Shown: in pieces, positions 21,543 through 33,322 of the stretch | Position numbering within the stretch: the stretch's first letter is position 1 | How the letters are laid out: each line of letters begins with the position of its first letter | Assembly: GCF_042186555.1 (NCBI RefSeq) | Contig: NC_133336.1 | Span: 185,122,099 to 185,186,098 of the forward strand | Reading direction: 5' to 3' | Source: Aquarana catesbeiana | Taxonomy: Eukaryota > Chordata > Amphibia > Anura > Ranidae | Length of the DNA stretch: 64,000 bases | Notes under the pieces: model-generated | Told to the model about the DNA's origin: nothing | Seen by the model: only the letters and a program-made list of their open reading frames with translations | Database searches by the model: none | Translations under genes and position numbers: made by a program

Positions 21543-21975
21543 TACAGTGCCTTGAAAAAGTATTCATACCCCTTGAAATTTTACACATTTTGTCATGTTA
21601 CAACCAAAACGTAAATGTATTTTATTTATGTGATAGACCAACAAAAAGTGGCACATAATTGTGAAGTGGAAGGAAAATGATAAATGGTTTTCAAATTTTT
21701 TTTACAAATAAATATATGAAAAGTGTGTGTTGTATTCAGCTCCCTTTACTCTGATACCCCTAACTAAAATCTAATGGAACCAATTGCCTTCAGAAGTCAC
21801 CTAATTAGTAAATAGAGTCCACCTGTGTGTAATGTGATCTCAGTATAAATACAACTGTTCTGTGAAGCCCTCAGAGGTTTGTTAAAGAACCTTAGTGAAC
21901 AAACAGCATCATGAAGGCCAAGGAACACACCAGACAGGTCAGAGATAAAGTTCTGAAGAAGTTTAAAGCAGGTTA

Positions 21976-22334
21976 AGAGCTCTTTCACACGGGGCGCATC
22001 AGTGATGATCCGCCCCGTGAACACCCGCTGAGCAGGAAAATGACAGGTCCGTCGCTGCACACTGTGCAGCGACGGACCTGTCAGAGCGCCGCTCTCCCCT
22101 ATGGGGGATTGGATGACGGCGAACCGTAGAGTCCGTCGTCACCTGATCCGATCCGAAAAGGATGGAAAAGTAGGGTTTTCCTCCGTTACACTTTTCGGAT
22201 CGGAGCGGGTCGGATGTCAGCGGACATGTCACCGCTGACATCCGACGCTCCATAGGGATACATGTATGTCCGTTTTTCATCCCAAAACGGAAGGATGAAA
22301 AACGGACATACGGATCCTCCATGTGAAAGAGCCC
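21976..22334. mobile_element. Harbinger-type MITE in Tc1 (GRGCTCTTTCACA ends)
   Basis: Flanked by TTA at 21973-21975 and 22335-22337; the host Tc1 reads gcaggttaggttat when the insert is removed. Ends agagctctttcaca / tgtgaaagagccc. The interior contains large inverted blocks (acggacctgtca, gatcggagcggg and mirror). Same group as 3559-3958. Confidence 0.85.
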
Positions 22335-22485
22335 TTAGGTTATAAAAAAAATATCCCAAGCTTTGAACATCTCACAGAGCACTGTTCAATCCATCATCCG
22401 AAAATGGAAAGAGAATGGCACAACTGTAAACCTACCAAGACATGGCCATCCACCTAAACTGACAAGCCGGGCAAGGAGAGCATTA

Positions 22486-22649
22486 GACCCCACCATACAC
22501 ACTATTAGATTTTCTGGAGATTCTTGTCTTCAGATCTACCAAAACCCTGTAGTGCAAAGGCCTGCCTGATTGCATACAAATTGAAACTCTTAACGTTTGA
22601 CCATATAATATAAATCTGAAGACAAAAATCTAATAGCGTGTATGGGGTC
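22486..22649. mobile_element. Harbinger-type MITE in Tc1 (GACCCCATACAC ends)
   Basis: 164 bp, TTA duplicated at 22483-22485 and 22650-22652 inside the transposase codons. Ends gaccccaccatacacac / gtgtatggggtc, followed by inverted tattagatttt / aaatctaata. Also contains inverted cagatct-type blocks. Confidence 0.85.
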
Positions 22650-23621
22650 TTAATCAGAGAAGCAACCAAGAGGCCCATGGTAACTCTGGAGGAGCTGCAG
22701 AGATCCACAGCTCAGGTGGGAGAATCTGTCCGCAGGACAACTATTAGTCGTGCACTCCACAAATCTGGCCTTTAGTGTGACAAGAAGAAAGCCATTGTTG
22801 AAAGAAAGCCATAAGAAGTCCAGTTTGCGAGAAGCCATGTGGGGGACACAGCAAACATGTGGATGAAGGTACTCTGGTCAGATGAGACCAAAAGAACTTT
22901 TTGGCCTAAAAGCAAAACTCTATGTGTGGCGGAAAACACTACACATCACCCTGAACACACCATCCCCACTGTGAAACATGGCGGTGGCAGCATCATGTTG
23001 TGGGGATGCTTTTCTTCAGCAGGGAACAGGGAAGCCGGTCAGAGTTGATGGGAAGATGGATGGAGCCAAATACAGGGCAATCTTAGAAGAAAACCTGTTA
23101 GAGTCTGCAAAAGACTTGAGACTGGGGCGGAGGTTCACATTCCAGCAGGACAACGAACCTAAACATACAGCCAGAGCTACAATGGAATAGTTTAGATCAA
23201 AGCATATTCATGTGTTAGAATGGTCCAGTCAAAGTCCAGACCTAAATCCAATTGAGAAACTGTGGCAAGACTTGAAAATTGCTGTTCACAGACGCTCTCC
23301 ATCCAATCTGACAGAGCTTGAGCTATTTTGCAAAGAAGAATGGGCAAAAATGTCCCTCTTTAGATGTGCAAAGCTGGTAGAGACATCCCCAAAAAGACTT
23401 GCAGCTGTAATTGCAGTGAAAGGGGGTTCTACAAAGTATTGACTCAGGGGGGCTGAATACAAATGCACGGCACACTTTTCAAATTTTGAAAACTATTTAT
23501 TATTTTCCTTCCACTTCATGATTTTGTGCCACTTTGTGCTGGTCTACCACATAAAATACACGTTTTTGATTGCCAAAATTTGGAAAATTTCAAGGGGTAT
23601 GAATACTTTTTCAAGGCACTG

Positions 23622-23994
23622 TAATTTAAAATCATTAAAACAGAAGATTCTTTGTAAGTTATCCAATGACTTGAGAGGGCAACCACCAGCACAGACACAA
23701 CCCATCCCCTAAAGTTTTCTTTGGAATAGTCAATAAGCTTATAAGACCGGCTTAACGGGGGAAACCATAACCTGTCCAACCTGTGCAACTCCCCCAGCCA
23801 GAGCACAAGTCTCATTTACTGGAACAGACATAAGACTGTTCATTAACATATGTATGGGATGCCTTTACTTACTTGTCTCGCCTGTGCTGGTGTCCGCTCT
23901 TCCCCCTATCATATCATGACACAGGGAGAGTGAACCTAGTAAGGCTACAGCTGGCCATACATTATGCAATTTTCTTTCCTTCAACCACAGGTTG
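23622..23994. other. intronic sequence without a supported gene
   Basis: No recognised repeat or exon. Possibly unique GOLPH3L intron. Confidence 0.35.
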
Positions 23995-24260
23995 TCTAGT
24001 ACGTCTACCTTGCGGCACTGGGGTCATCGGTTCATGCAAACTACCTGCACGGTGTTCTCCCCGTGTTTGCGTGGGTTTCCTCCGGTTTCCTCTCACACTC
24101 CAAAGACATCTTGGTAGGTTAATTGGCTTCTGTCTTACCTGGCCCTACTATGTGTATGAAAATAATGCAACTTAGGGGCCTTAGACTGGAAGGTCCTTCA
24201 GAATGTACAGTATGTAAAGCGCTGTCTAAATAGTTGGCCCTATATAAAATACCTGTAATA
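23995..24260 (+). mobile_element. V-SINE fragment
   Basis: Contains the conserved V-SINE centre (gtgttctccccgtgtttgcg, gtgggtttcctccgg, ccaaagacatcttggtaggt) followed by a LINE-derived tail (gtaaagcgctgtctaaatag). The tRNA-like head is degraded. Confidence 0.7.
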
Positions 24261-24637
24261 TTAAATGGCGCTTTCCTTGGTCCAAATCAGGGTCCTTGAG
24301 ATAAAGGGATTGTTTACCACCCTGCAATACTCCAATGGCATATGAGACTTCACATCAACCCAGAATGATGACCCCCCCTTTTGTACAGGGCCCCTCCTTG
24401 TGTCATGGAATTACTTCCGAAAAAAAAATAAAAAGCATATTGGAAGCAGCATGGAGTCTACTGTATATGCAGGACTACATTTCACCTGTTCAGACCACCA
24501 AACCAAAATGAAAGGAGCAATGGCTTCATGGTTTCCCCGAAAAAGTACAGAGCCTCGAGACTCCTCAACATCCCCTGCACCCCTACAGGGGCTGGGGAAA
24601 AAGTGAAGTGGGCAGAAAAAGGAAACAAAAAAAAAAA
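24261..24637. other. intronic sequence without a supported gene
   Basis: Nothing recognised apart from short A-runs, the last at about 24628-24640. Confidence 0.35.
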
Positions 24638-25838
24638 AAAGTGTAGCCCCCTGATGTTTAGGCAGGGTTGCTATTAAATGTATCTGCCAAGTGATAGTTG
24701 CTTTGGCCAATTGATAGGAGATCAGTTGATTTCACCCCAATTCTGGAATTGCTGCACTTCTCTCTTTTGTCACTAGATGGCTGGGTATCTGGTGGCATCA
24801 GATAAGACAAGGGCATTGCAAGGACAGATTAGAAAAGAGTGGGGCGTCTCAGCCAATAGGTCCCTTGGCCTGCTGGGAGAGCCTATTTATTTGGGTGAGG
24901 TCAGGTGATCTATGTTCTTAACCACCGGGACGGCTGTCTGGGTGGACGTATTGTGTTGCCCCAAGCTGCTAGGCCAGAGACCCGAGGCCTTTCCCGGGGA
25001 CATCTGGCTGCTGGGCTGTCTGAGGGTCTATCCAGAAGCGGGAAAGCAGCATAAGGTTGGGACTGCGGCTTGCAGTTCAACCAGAAGTGACAGTTCTGCC
25101 GGCTGGAGAACCTGTTGTGGTTGGAGGTAGAGGGGAAGCTGACACTACTAAGGGACCATCCACCTTATCACCAGGGACCACAGTGAGTAACTGAAGCAAG
25201 TACCCGAGCAGTATTATCACCAGCCGGGGACAGTGAAGAATTGGGAAACTTCAGCCAACGTCAAGCCAGGGACCCAGCCCCAGTGGAGGTGACGCTTGCA
25301 GAGAATTTTTTGTGCACCAAGCCAGGGACCAAGCAGGCCAGTGGGGTGAAGTTTGAAGAGCATCTGTGAGTGTCAAGCTAGGGACCCAGCAGGGACGCGG
25401 GGGTAACACTTGAGGAAGATACTCAGTGAGAAGATTGGAGGAGCTCAGGAGATCCAGCAGTGGATCAATAGATCTAAGTGATAGACTGGGAGCTCAGTTG
25501 AGTGAAGATCTACAATAGGAGATTGTAGAATAAGTGAAAGAGTTCATTACAATCTTTGTTAGAAACTGTTCAAGATTGTTTGCCATAGGAGACAGCGATC
25601 CTACTGGAGCAAATGTGGAGTCTGGCTGGATGTTTTTCCCTGCATGGCTGTTTGCATATAGAAGTCTCGGAGCCTGCTAATTAACATTGCAACTACTTAT
25701 GGGTGTCCTGGCCTCAACCCGCTTTCCCACAGTTCTGTTCACGAGACAATAAATCTCTTTGCATTCAAGAAGTTTCAGGCGCCCATGAATTCACCTTGCA
25801 TCACACCCACCATGCCCTGTAACCCACTCTACATAGAA
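24638..25838 (+). mobile_element. Possible solo LTR
   Basis: Begins tgtagccccctg and may end ctctaca near 25835, giving TGTAG...CTACA ends. Contains a TATA-like agcctatttatttggg (24881-24896), a G/C-rich transcribed-like stretch with repeated caagccagggaccca motifs, and acaataaatctctttgc near the end as a polyadenylation signal. No TSD was found and no internal retroviral frame is adjacent. Confidence 0.35.
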
Positions 25839-25983
25839 CAATGTCAGCTGTCCCTAACCCTGGAGGTTACCATTAGGCCTCAAAGGCTCCAGGACCTCAC
25901 TACAAAAGCAAAAAAAGACTGACCCCAAAATTGGGAGCTTGGAGATTTCTTCTTGCTTAGCCTTTTAGTAATCAAAGTTCCTT

Positions 25984-26640
25984 AAAGTGGATGTAAACCC
26001 TCTCATTAACCCCTAATGCTGGCTCCCGCCGACCCCTTAAGGGGTTTGGCATCCCGGGAGGTGAAGCGAGCCTTGTGACCACCGTGATTGGCTGTCACGG
26101 TGGTCACAAGATCGTAAGAAGCGATCGGAAGTTTTTTGTCGGTCACTGTGCCGGGAGCACAAAGGGATCTTGCTCTGGGCACAGCTCTATCAGCAAATAT
26201 GCAGCCCCTCTGCGCCAAGGCCCAGCCACCGAGAGGCCGCATAATTGCATACAGTCAGCGCCTAGGTGTATCTGTGATCTTTTCTCCTCCTCTACATCCA
26301 TGCAAAGTCCAGAATTTATACAGCTCGTCTGAGCTTTCAGTAAACAGACGGTGGGGAGCTGAAATTGCATCCTGCAGAACTCAGTAAGAGCCGATTGGAG
26401 GGAAGGGACAACACCCCCCCCCCCCCCTTCACACAGGAACAGAGCTGGGGCTGTCAATCATGGGCTGTGTGCTAGAGACGATTCCCCTGTCACCATTTTT
26501 CTCTTGGTGTCAGGAAAACTTGTCAGAAGTAATTCATGCTGACAGCCGAGGAACGGCAGCAGACAGAAATGACACTTAATGCTCTGGATTGAGACAAGTA
26601 CACATTACAAGTCCATCCAGCAACCTCTCCCAGGTTAAAG
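25984..26640. mobile_element. TTAA-type miniature element, one clear end
   Basis: Starts ttaaagtggatgtaaaccc (25982-26000), the family terminus. Interior has the inverted pair gtgaccaccgtgattgg / cacggtggtcac. The right end is not clear. Open frames here are not supported as genes. Confidence 0.45.
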
Positions 26641-28049
26641 CAGACCTTCATAGCAATAAAACACTTTGTTGTACTGAATACCCTCCCTCTTTCCGCAAAA
26701 CGCTAAAAGCCGATGCTTTTTTTACCCTTTTTCTTGTTTCTCTGCCACCTTCTGGCACCTGTCTCACATCACTCTGCTCCAGAAGACTCCTAGGATATCT
26801 ATGCCAAGAGACACCAGTGTCTACATGTAGGCTGGAGGAGGGTAGACCCGTTGGCGCATCATCAAGAACCCGGAGACAGCCTGATGTAAGGAAGGAAGAT
26901 GGCGGCACGGGACGGATGATCACAGGACAACGTTGGATTCGCTGGACATGCGATTATGTTAACCGAGCATAACTCAGCAAAGAAGGTAACAGGGGGTAAA
27001 AAGCAAAATAACTCCAGGGAGGGGGGGAAGGGTGAAGGCCTCCTTCGGACATTTGATTTCCTTCCCCACCGGAAAGAAGCTTCAGCCCCAAATACAGCAT
27101 GGGCAACCAGATTAGTGCCCTATACAGATCTATGGCTGTCACTGTGTGCATGAAACTCTTTATATGAGCAGTCACATAGGATCTGAGCACCTGATTGGAC
27201 ATGGATGTAGACATATGGCATCCAGGACCGGAGTTCTTCGGCCACGTCAAAAACGGATGCAGCGTTTAGCCACAGCAGCTTAAATGCCCATCTAAACAAG
27301 CCCTAAGGCTACGTTCAGATGGCCGAATAGCAGCAGCCAAAAGGCGGCAAGAGTAGACTCTTGACAGTGGTTGTAAATGTTGCCGGCACACACTGTGGGC
27401 GAACTGCGTCAGTGTCAGAATTGTATTCTGTACAAATCAATAGCCAGCACCACCGCTGTTGGCATGTTAAGCGCTCATTTGAAAGGTTGCATTCAGAACC
27501 CCCGACCGACCTTGGAGGCAGCCAATTGGCGAGTTTGTATGCGCCCATAGTGTCGCTAAATGCAGCAAACGATCCCTTTGGCCGTGTGTATATATACAGC
27601 CTTTAGCTGCCCGTAAATGGGTCGAAATTTGGCCAGCTCAGGAGGGATCAGCCGAATTTCAATCCGACGATGTTTGTTCCCACTCGACAGAAGTCCATTA
27701 ATGATCGACTCCTCTTGAATGAGACTGTTGGAAAACTCTTGATTATCAGTGGCTTGGAACGGATCGGCTGCAGCCCCTGATCAGTGTATTCTGACAGTGG
27801 AGGTGTCCCCGTTGTCAGAATACAACGACACAGCGAGAAGGATTCCTCCATCCATCTCACTTGTGTAGATGGGGGGTTCCATTCATTTTTTTTTTTTCCT
27901 ATCATCCCACTGGCTGATCAAAGACAACAAATGAACAGTCTATGACCAACCTCAATTTTTAAACAAAATAGTTCGTCAGTTAAAGTAGACCTTTACCCCC
28001 CCATCTAAAAAAAGACAATCCAACAAGAGCGCCAAACAAACGTCTAAGA
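26641..28049. other. intron with degraded miniature elements
   Basis: ttaaagcagaccttca (26635) and ttaaagtagacctttaccc (27980) look like ends of another TTAA subfamily. ctaaggctacgttcaga (27302) to acagcctttag (27597) looks like a worn foldback MITE. No exon with convincing splice sites; the two longest frames (26589-26972 plus, 26648-26923 minus) overlap each other and resemble nothing known. Confidence 0.35.
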
Positions 28050-28057
28050 GTCTAAGG

Positions 28058-28193
28058 CAGTGATGGTGAACCTTGGCACCCCAGATGTTTTGGAACTACA
28101 TTTCCCATGATGCTCATGCACTCTGCAGTGTAGTTGAGCATCATGGGAAATGTAGTTCCAAAACATCTGGGGTGCCAAGGTTCACCATCACTG
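28058..28193. mobile_element. hAT foldback MITE (CAGTGATGGYGAACC)
   Basis: A near-perfect hairpin: cagtgatggtgaaccttggc at the left and its complement at the right, arms of about 60 bp. Flanks gtctaagg and gtgtaagg form a 7-of-8 TSD. The identical family at 29901-30036 has a perfect TSD. Confidence 0.9.
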
Positions 28194-28230
28194 GTGTAAG
28201 GCAATTTAATAATAAAATTCATAGAAGAAT

Positions 28231-28283
28231 GGAGCCGATGCATTTCGGGGTGGCTAAACACTCTTCCACTTCATCAGGGCCAG
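28231..28283 (-). ncRNA. Hammerhead-like motif
   Basis: On the minus strand: GGCC (stem I), intact CTGATGA (28271-28277), stem II region, GAAA (28243-28246), perfect palindromic stem III AUG/CAU, C at 28237 and then GGCT, which pairs with GGCC through three Watson-Crick pairs and one wobble. The weak point is stem II, where the pairing blocks (GTGG / CCAC) do not abut GAAA. Confidence 0.55.
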
Positions 28284-28793
28284 GTGTATGACCTTGACAT
28301 TTTAACTGGATCCAGATCCCTGCTTTTAGGCTGCATTCACGCGTTCTTGTAGCAGGAACAAGCGTTCCTGCTCACAATTTTGGTTGAGCGATGTGCATGC
28401 GATTTGGCATGTCGCATATAGGGCAGTCAACTCACTACATGGGCTGCCCTTTACGTGCTCGTCAATGAAAAAAGAAGAAGATTATGCTCCTTTTTGGGTG
28501 ACAAGTGTAGCGCGTTTCTAAAACTCGCGTTTTGCTGCGATCACACCGCGTGACGATTACAGCAGAATCACATTGTGTTTGGAGGTGCCATTTAAAGAAT
28601 AATGGTGTCCAAAAGACTTGGACCAGAGTAGGAGATCGGCAGGGAGTCACACGATCGGCCTGAAGATCACTCTGAAAACGGTATTTACAAGCTTTGTTTT
28701 CATAAAACATTTACACTGTGTTAGGACTAGTTATAATAATAGGAGGGGCTGCCAGTGACACACGATTGTGGTAACAACCACTTTAATGCATTC

Positions 28794-29633
28794 TAGAGCT
28801 GCACGATTCCGGGAAAAATGAGAATCACGATTATTTTGTTAAGAATAAAAGATCACTACTCTCTCACGATTCTCGTGGCGTAACATCATCTTTCAATTTA
28901 TACAAAAAAAAAAAAATGGGCTAACTTTACTGTTTTTTTAATTCATTAAAGTGTATTTTTTCCCCAAAAAACTGCATTTGAAAGACCGCTGCGCAAACAC
29001 AGTGCGAGATAAAATATTGCAACAACCACCATTTTATCCTCTAGGGCAGGGATATGCAATTAGCGGACCTCCAGCTGTTGCAAAACTACAAGTCCTATCA
29101 TGCCTCTGCCTCCGGGTGTCATGCTTGTGGCTGTCAGGGTCTTGCTATGCCTCATGGGACTTCTGTTCTGCAACAGCCGGAGGTCTGCTAATTGCATATC
29201 CCCGCTCTAGGGTCTCTGCTAAAAAAAAAAAACCAACAAAAAAAAAACAAAAACACACATTTATAATGTTTGGAGGTTCTCTAAGTAAATTTTCTAGTAC
29301 AAAATCCTGATTTTTAACTTGAAACCAACAAGTGTCAGAAAAAGATTTAGTCTTGAAGTGGTTAAACTTCCCTCATTTACAGACCGAAGTTCATTTATTT
29401 TGATCTAAAGAACAAAACGTTGCAGTGTTTATAGTTAGCTCAGTGGCTGAAGAATGTTGTGAAACTTGGCAGACTGCCTGTTTTTTTTTTTTTTTTTTTG
29501 TTTAGTTTTTTTTGACAGCTGTCAGCTTGAGCAGAGAACTCTGCGTAGAATCGGGAAAATGTTTTGTTAAGATAGCAAGGGGAAAAAAAAAGAATCACGA
29601 TCTCGAATCTTAACGATAAATTGTGCAGCTCTA
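28794..29633. mobile_element. hAT-type element (TAGAGCTGCACGATT), 8-bp TSD
   Basis: Ends tagagctgcacgatt and aaattgtgcagctcta, with perfect TSD atgcattc at 28786-28793 and 29634-29641. Internal blocks (gaaagaccgctgcgcaaaca, aagtgtcagaaaaagattta) are shared with the copy at 19225. Contains a nested hAT MITE at 29047-29204. Confidence 0.88.
29047..29204. mobile_element. hAT foldback MITE (CAGGGATATGCAATTAGC)
   Basis: Hairpin with cagggatatgcaattagc / gctaattgcatatcccc ends and cctccagctgttgca arms. Perfect 8-bp TSD ctctaggg (29039-29046, 29205-29212). Relatives at 51270-51425 and 53328-53474. Confidence 0.92.
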
Positions 29634-29639
29634 ATGCAT

Positions 29640-29892
29640 TCTAAGCATTAAGGTGAAAAACCTTCTGTGCTGCAGCCCCCCTCCCCCCTTTTTTTCTTAC
29701 CTGAGCCCAAACCAGCGAGTGCAGCAGCTCTAGCCGCTGTCTCTTACCTCATTGGACAGATTGATGGCAGCAGGAGTCATTGGTTCCTGCTGCTGTCAAT
29801 CAAATCCTGTGAAACAGGAGATGGTGGGGGGCGGGGCCGAGTCCCACAGTCTGTGTCGATGGATGCAGCAACGGAATAACTAACCCTATATA
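29640..29892. mobile_element. Kolobok-like miniature element, partial
   Basis: Carries gcattaaggtgaaaaacc, cctcattggacagattga and the gtcaatcaaatcctgtga block and stops within the gatgcagcaacgg landmark. The hAT element at 28794 lies within its left end, so its remains flank that insertion. Confidence 0.55.
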
Positions 29893-29900
29893 GTATAGTT

Positions 29901-30036
29901 CAGTGATGGCGAACCTTGGCACCACAGATGTTTTGAAACTACATTTCCCATGATGCTCAACTACACTGCCGAGTGCATGACCATCATGGGAAATGTAGTT
30001 CCAAAACATCTGGGGTGCCAAGGTTCGCCATCACTG
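29901..30036. mobile_element. hAT foldback MITE, perfect TSD
   Basis: Same family as 28058-28193; TSD gtatagtt at 29893-29900 and 30037-30044. Confidence 0.93.
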
Positions 30037-30087
30037 GTATAGTTGGTATGTAGAGTAGTTGGTGCTCTGGCTAATTAAGCTCACAAA

Positions 30088-30268
30088 AGATCCATAGAAA
30101 ATACAGGCTGGCAACTCGACAGCTTCTCCATAGAAAATATTTATTTAAGCATTACAGCAATAACATCATCCAAAAATCATGACGCATTTCGGCCTCAGGC
30201 CTTCATCAGAAGCCACTTCTATGGAGAAGCTGTTGAGTTGCCAGCCTGTACTTTCTATTGATCTGATG
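30088..30268 (-). mobile_element. Foldback element with hammerhead-like loop
   Basis: Arms of about 48 bp (agatccatagaaaatacagg...; mirror copy ending tctattgatct) enclose a loop with an AT-rich stretch and the motif at 30178-30213. No clear TSD. Non-coding. Confidence 0.7.
30178..30213 (-). ncRNA. Hammerhead-like motif
   Basis: Minus strand: intact CTGATGA (30203-30209), an extra A, perfect four-pair stem II GGCC-TGA-GGCC, GAAA (30187-30190), stem III AUG/CGU (one wobble) and C at 30181. Stem I is weak (T-A and C-G with mismatches). Confidence 0.5.
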
Positions 30269-30277
30269 TGTTGCTGC

Positions 30278-30680
30278 TCAGGAGTCTCCATAGAAAGCGG
30301 CTTTCCGTGGGGGGAAACCTGGTGAAGAGGAGCGGGCCTGGAGAGCACAGAAGAAAAGGATCGGGGCCGCTCTGTGCAAAACGACTGCACACAGCAGGTA
30401 AGTATAGGCAGTGTATGCATTAAGGTGAAAAACCTCCTGTGGTGCAGCAGCCCCCCTTATACTTTCTTGAACCCGGTCTTTCCAGCGATGGGGGGCGAGC
30501 ACACCAGCTCCAGCCGCTGTCTCAGGTCTTGATTGGATAGATTGATAGCAGTGCAGCCATTGGCTCTCACTGCTGTCAATCAAATCCAATGACATGGGGG
30601 GGGGGGGGGGGGCTGAGTCCTGCTGTCTGTGTCAATGGACGCAGCAGCAGGACTCGGGAGGGAGTTGGAGCAGTTGCTGT
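30278..30680. mobile_element. Kolobok-like miniature element, rearranged
   Basis: Two pieces of the family in altered order: gaagaggagcgggcctggag to gcacacagcaggtaagtata (30320-30405), then gcattaaggtgaaaaacctc to gacgcagcagcaggactcgg (30417-30657). A G-run of about 16 lies at 30597-30612. Confidence 0.6.
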
Positions 30681-31434
30681 TGTTTGGAGACAGCTCTGTC
30701 AAGAGAGCTAGGAGTTCCTGCTGGAGGCTGCAACCCTTGTGAGAGGGATTCCTTGCCCAAGGACTGATAAAGTCTGGCCACCTACAAGAGTCTGGGAGGC
30801 CAAGAGAGGGTCTGGGAGACTGAGGAGGCCAATAAGTCTAGGGGCCTGGAAGGAATCTGGAAGTCTCTGGACGGAGCAAGCTTGAGGTACTTGGGAAACC
30901 CAGTCAAGAGGCCACGTGGGGTCGGAATAGCAAAGTATTGTCACCTAGGCTGGGAGAACCTAAATAACCAGTGGTCTGGGAGACCAAAACAGAGCAGAGA
31001 TTGCTATACTTGTTACATGGAAGCAAAGATGTCTCTTTTCTGCAGGTGGGAGCAATAAAGGGCCAGCCGACAGAAGATTATTTTATGCCTTACACCGCAA
31101 ACACGGAAGCAACCAGCTGAAACAGGACCAGGGGCTTTCTGTGTGCTACACAGCGCCAAATACTGCGAAGGCGAAATACCTCCGTGTGGGGTGAATGGTT
31201 CCGGTGAGTGCATTTCTTTTGGGGCACCTTTAAGAAGCACCTGTCACTTTTATGTATTTTTTTACTTTTTTAACTTCAAGATACATGGGACTTTTTTGCG
31301 CACTAGTACTTTCTCTAGTATTCTACTAGAGAGCATTATAAGTGTTTTATGTTGGTTTATAGAATTAAATTGAAGATGGTGCTAATTGTCACAATGAAAG
31401 AACTGCACTCACCCACATCCCTAAAATAGATAGT
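30681..31434. other. LTR-like or unassigned repeat sequence
   Basis: gagcaataaagggccagccg (31050-31070) looks like a polyadenylation region and the preceding G-rich stretch resembles frog LTR sequence, but no ends were found. No coding sequence. Confidence 0.3.
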
Positions 31435-32560
31435 TTAACCACTTCCATACCGGGCCTATTCTGGCACTTCTCTCCATGTAAAAATCATCATTTTTTTTTT
31501 TTGCTAGAAAATTACTCAGAACGCCCAAACATTATATATGTTTTTTTTAGCAGTCACCCTAGGGAATAAAATGGCGGTCATTGCAAATTTTCACCTCGCA
31601 CGGTATTTGCGCAATAATTTTTCAAACGCCTTTTTTTAGGACAAAAAAAAAAAAACGGTCTCATGAATTAAAAAAATAACAAAAAACAGTAAAGTTAGCA
31701 ATTTTTTACAATACAATTTTTTTGTATAATGTGAAAGATGATGTTACGCTGAGTAAATAGATACCTAACATGTCACGCTTTAAAATTGCGCACACTCATG
31801 GTAGGGCGCCAAACTTCAGTAATTAAAAGTCTCCATAGGCGACACTTTAAAATTTTTTACAGGTTACATGTATAGAGTTACAGAGGAGGTCTAGTGCTAG
31901 AATTGTTGCACACGCTCTAACGCATGCAGTGATACCTCACATGTGTGCTTTGAACGGCGTTTACATATGTGGGCGGGACTTATATGCGTGCTTGCTTCTG
32001 AGCGCAAGCTACCGGGGACAGGAGCGTTTTGAATTTTTTTTATTTTTACATCTTTATTTTTTGATCACTTTTATTTCTATTACAAGGAATGTAAACATCC
32101 CTTGTAATAGGAATCGATTGTGACAGGTCCTCTTTAAGGAGAGATATGGGGTCAATAAGACCACACATCTCTCCTCCAGGCTGGAAAGCATGAGATCAAG
32201 AAAAAAAAAAAATTCACCGATCTCATGCTGACAGCCACGATCGCGGCTTTGTTTACTTCCCAGAACCCGGGTGTGACGTCATAACATCGCGCCTGGGCCT
32301 CCGACGGTCATAGAGATGACTGGTGGCCAGATGGTCACCGGAAATCTCTATCGTCATCATCCAGCGCCGGTCGTCCCCTCCCGTCGCCTATAAGAACAAT
32401 CAAGCGGCAGAACTGCCGCTATGATCGTTCTTCTTGTGCACAGAATCGCCGGCTGCAAAGAATGATATCTGAATGATGCCTGTAGCTGCAGGCATCATTC
32501 AGATATCCCCTCACAAAGTCAAGGACGTCATATGACGTTCTGTGGTAGGGAAGTGGTTAA
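31435..32560 (+). mobile_element. TTAACCACTT-family element, complete
   Basis: Starts ttaaccacttccatac and ends ggaagtggttaa, so the first 10 bases are inverted at the other end and TTAA is at both edges. Landmarks: tttgctagaaaattactcag, caacatgtcacgcttt-like block, tctccataggcgacac, cattacaaggaatgtaaaca with its inverted copy, and a foldback GC-rich 3' third. No open frame for a protein. At least five relatives in this window. Confidence 0.8.
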
Positions 32561-33162
32561 AGACAGTTTTCCTCTAGGTGGGACTTTGAAAGGGCAGTGA
32601 AAAGCTACAAGGGTCACACAGGATTACAAAAATATATAAAGCTTTAATTTGTTTAAAGAGTAGTCACATATGTATACACTACATGAAAATATGCTGGATG
32701 CTGATACAGAATTTACACAATTGGTATAACAGTTGGCAACCAGAGTTGATCTGTTGAGATACAATGAGGACAACAGAAATACCCAACGCATTTCAAGTCG
32801 CTGCCCAGCCACTTGCATGAAACTCAGGTGAGAAGAGAGGGACCTATTGATGTTACACAGGCCACACTGTTTATCACAGAGCTCTAGTATACTCCCAGAT
32901 GACCAAGCAGATAGCCTGCAATCTGAGGTGTGGCTGGGAGATGAAAAGGTCCTAAGTCTCTCTGCCCATAGTAGGGCGCCCTTTGCGAGGGACTACTTTT
33001 TGGTTCAGATGCGCCTTGGACAGTGTCTCTTTCTCGCTGCACTGGAACTGGTTGGGTTCATAACTGCAGCATGTTTTTAGTATCTAGTTTTTAATCGGAT
33101 GCAAGATAACTTAAATGCTTATACAGTTTGAGTGACGTATATACGTCCTGTTATAACCGCAC

Positions 33163-33205
33163 ACCCCTGAAGAAGAGAAATATCGCAGACTTGAAACGCG
33201 TCTGG
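33163..33205 (+). ncRNA. Hammerhead-like motif
   Basis: CTGAAGA (33167-33173) fits CUGANGA exactly, GAAA is at 33193-33196, stem III is the palindrome ACG/CGU and C33202 precedes the predicted cleavage point. Stem II is weak (A-U and G-U next to the core) and stem I does not pair directly adjacent to the core, so this is a partial match. Confidence 0.4.
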
Positions 33206-33322
33206 TATTTCTGTTGTCCTCCTTGTATCTCAACAGATCAACTGTGGTTGCCGACTGTTATACCAATTGTGTAAATACTGCATCAGCATCCAGCATATTT
33301 TCATGTACTGTACACATATGTG

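Larger units (their letters stand above)
21911..23442 (+). pseudogene. Tc1-like transposase pseudogene, split in three
   Basis: ATG at 21911 (MKAKEHTRQVRDKV), then the DNA-binding region, interrupted by a MITE at 21976, again at 22486 just after RARRAL, and then running through the catalytic core: LWSDETKR, GGGSIMLWGCFSS, QQDNEPKHTA and SPDLNPIEKLWQDLK (the third acidic region near 23230-23290). Frameshifts occur between these blocks and a TAG replaces a tryptophan codon near 23188. Ends with TGA at 23440-23442. Inactive. Confidence 0.9.
21545..23621 (+). mobile_element. Tc1-like element with two nested MITEs
   Basis: Starts cagtgccttgaaaaag and ends ctttttcaaggcactg, with TA on both sides (21543-21544, 23622-23623). 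Removing the insertions at 21976-22334 and 22486-22649 leaves about 1.55 kb, a normal Tc1 length. Both terminal repeats are intact. Confidence 0.93.

Noticed and set aside
24638..25838. A complete LTR retrotransposon
   Set aside because: Only one LTR-like segment, no TSD and no gag-pol frame nearby; kept as a weak solo-LTR call.
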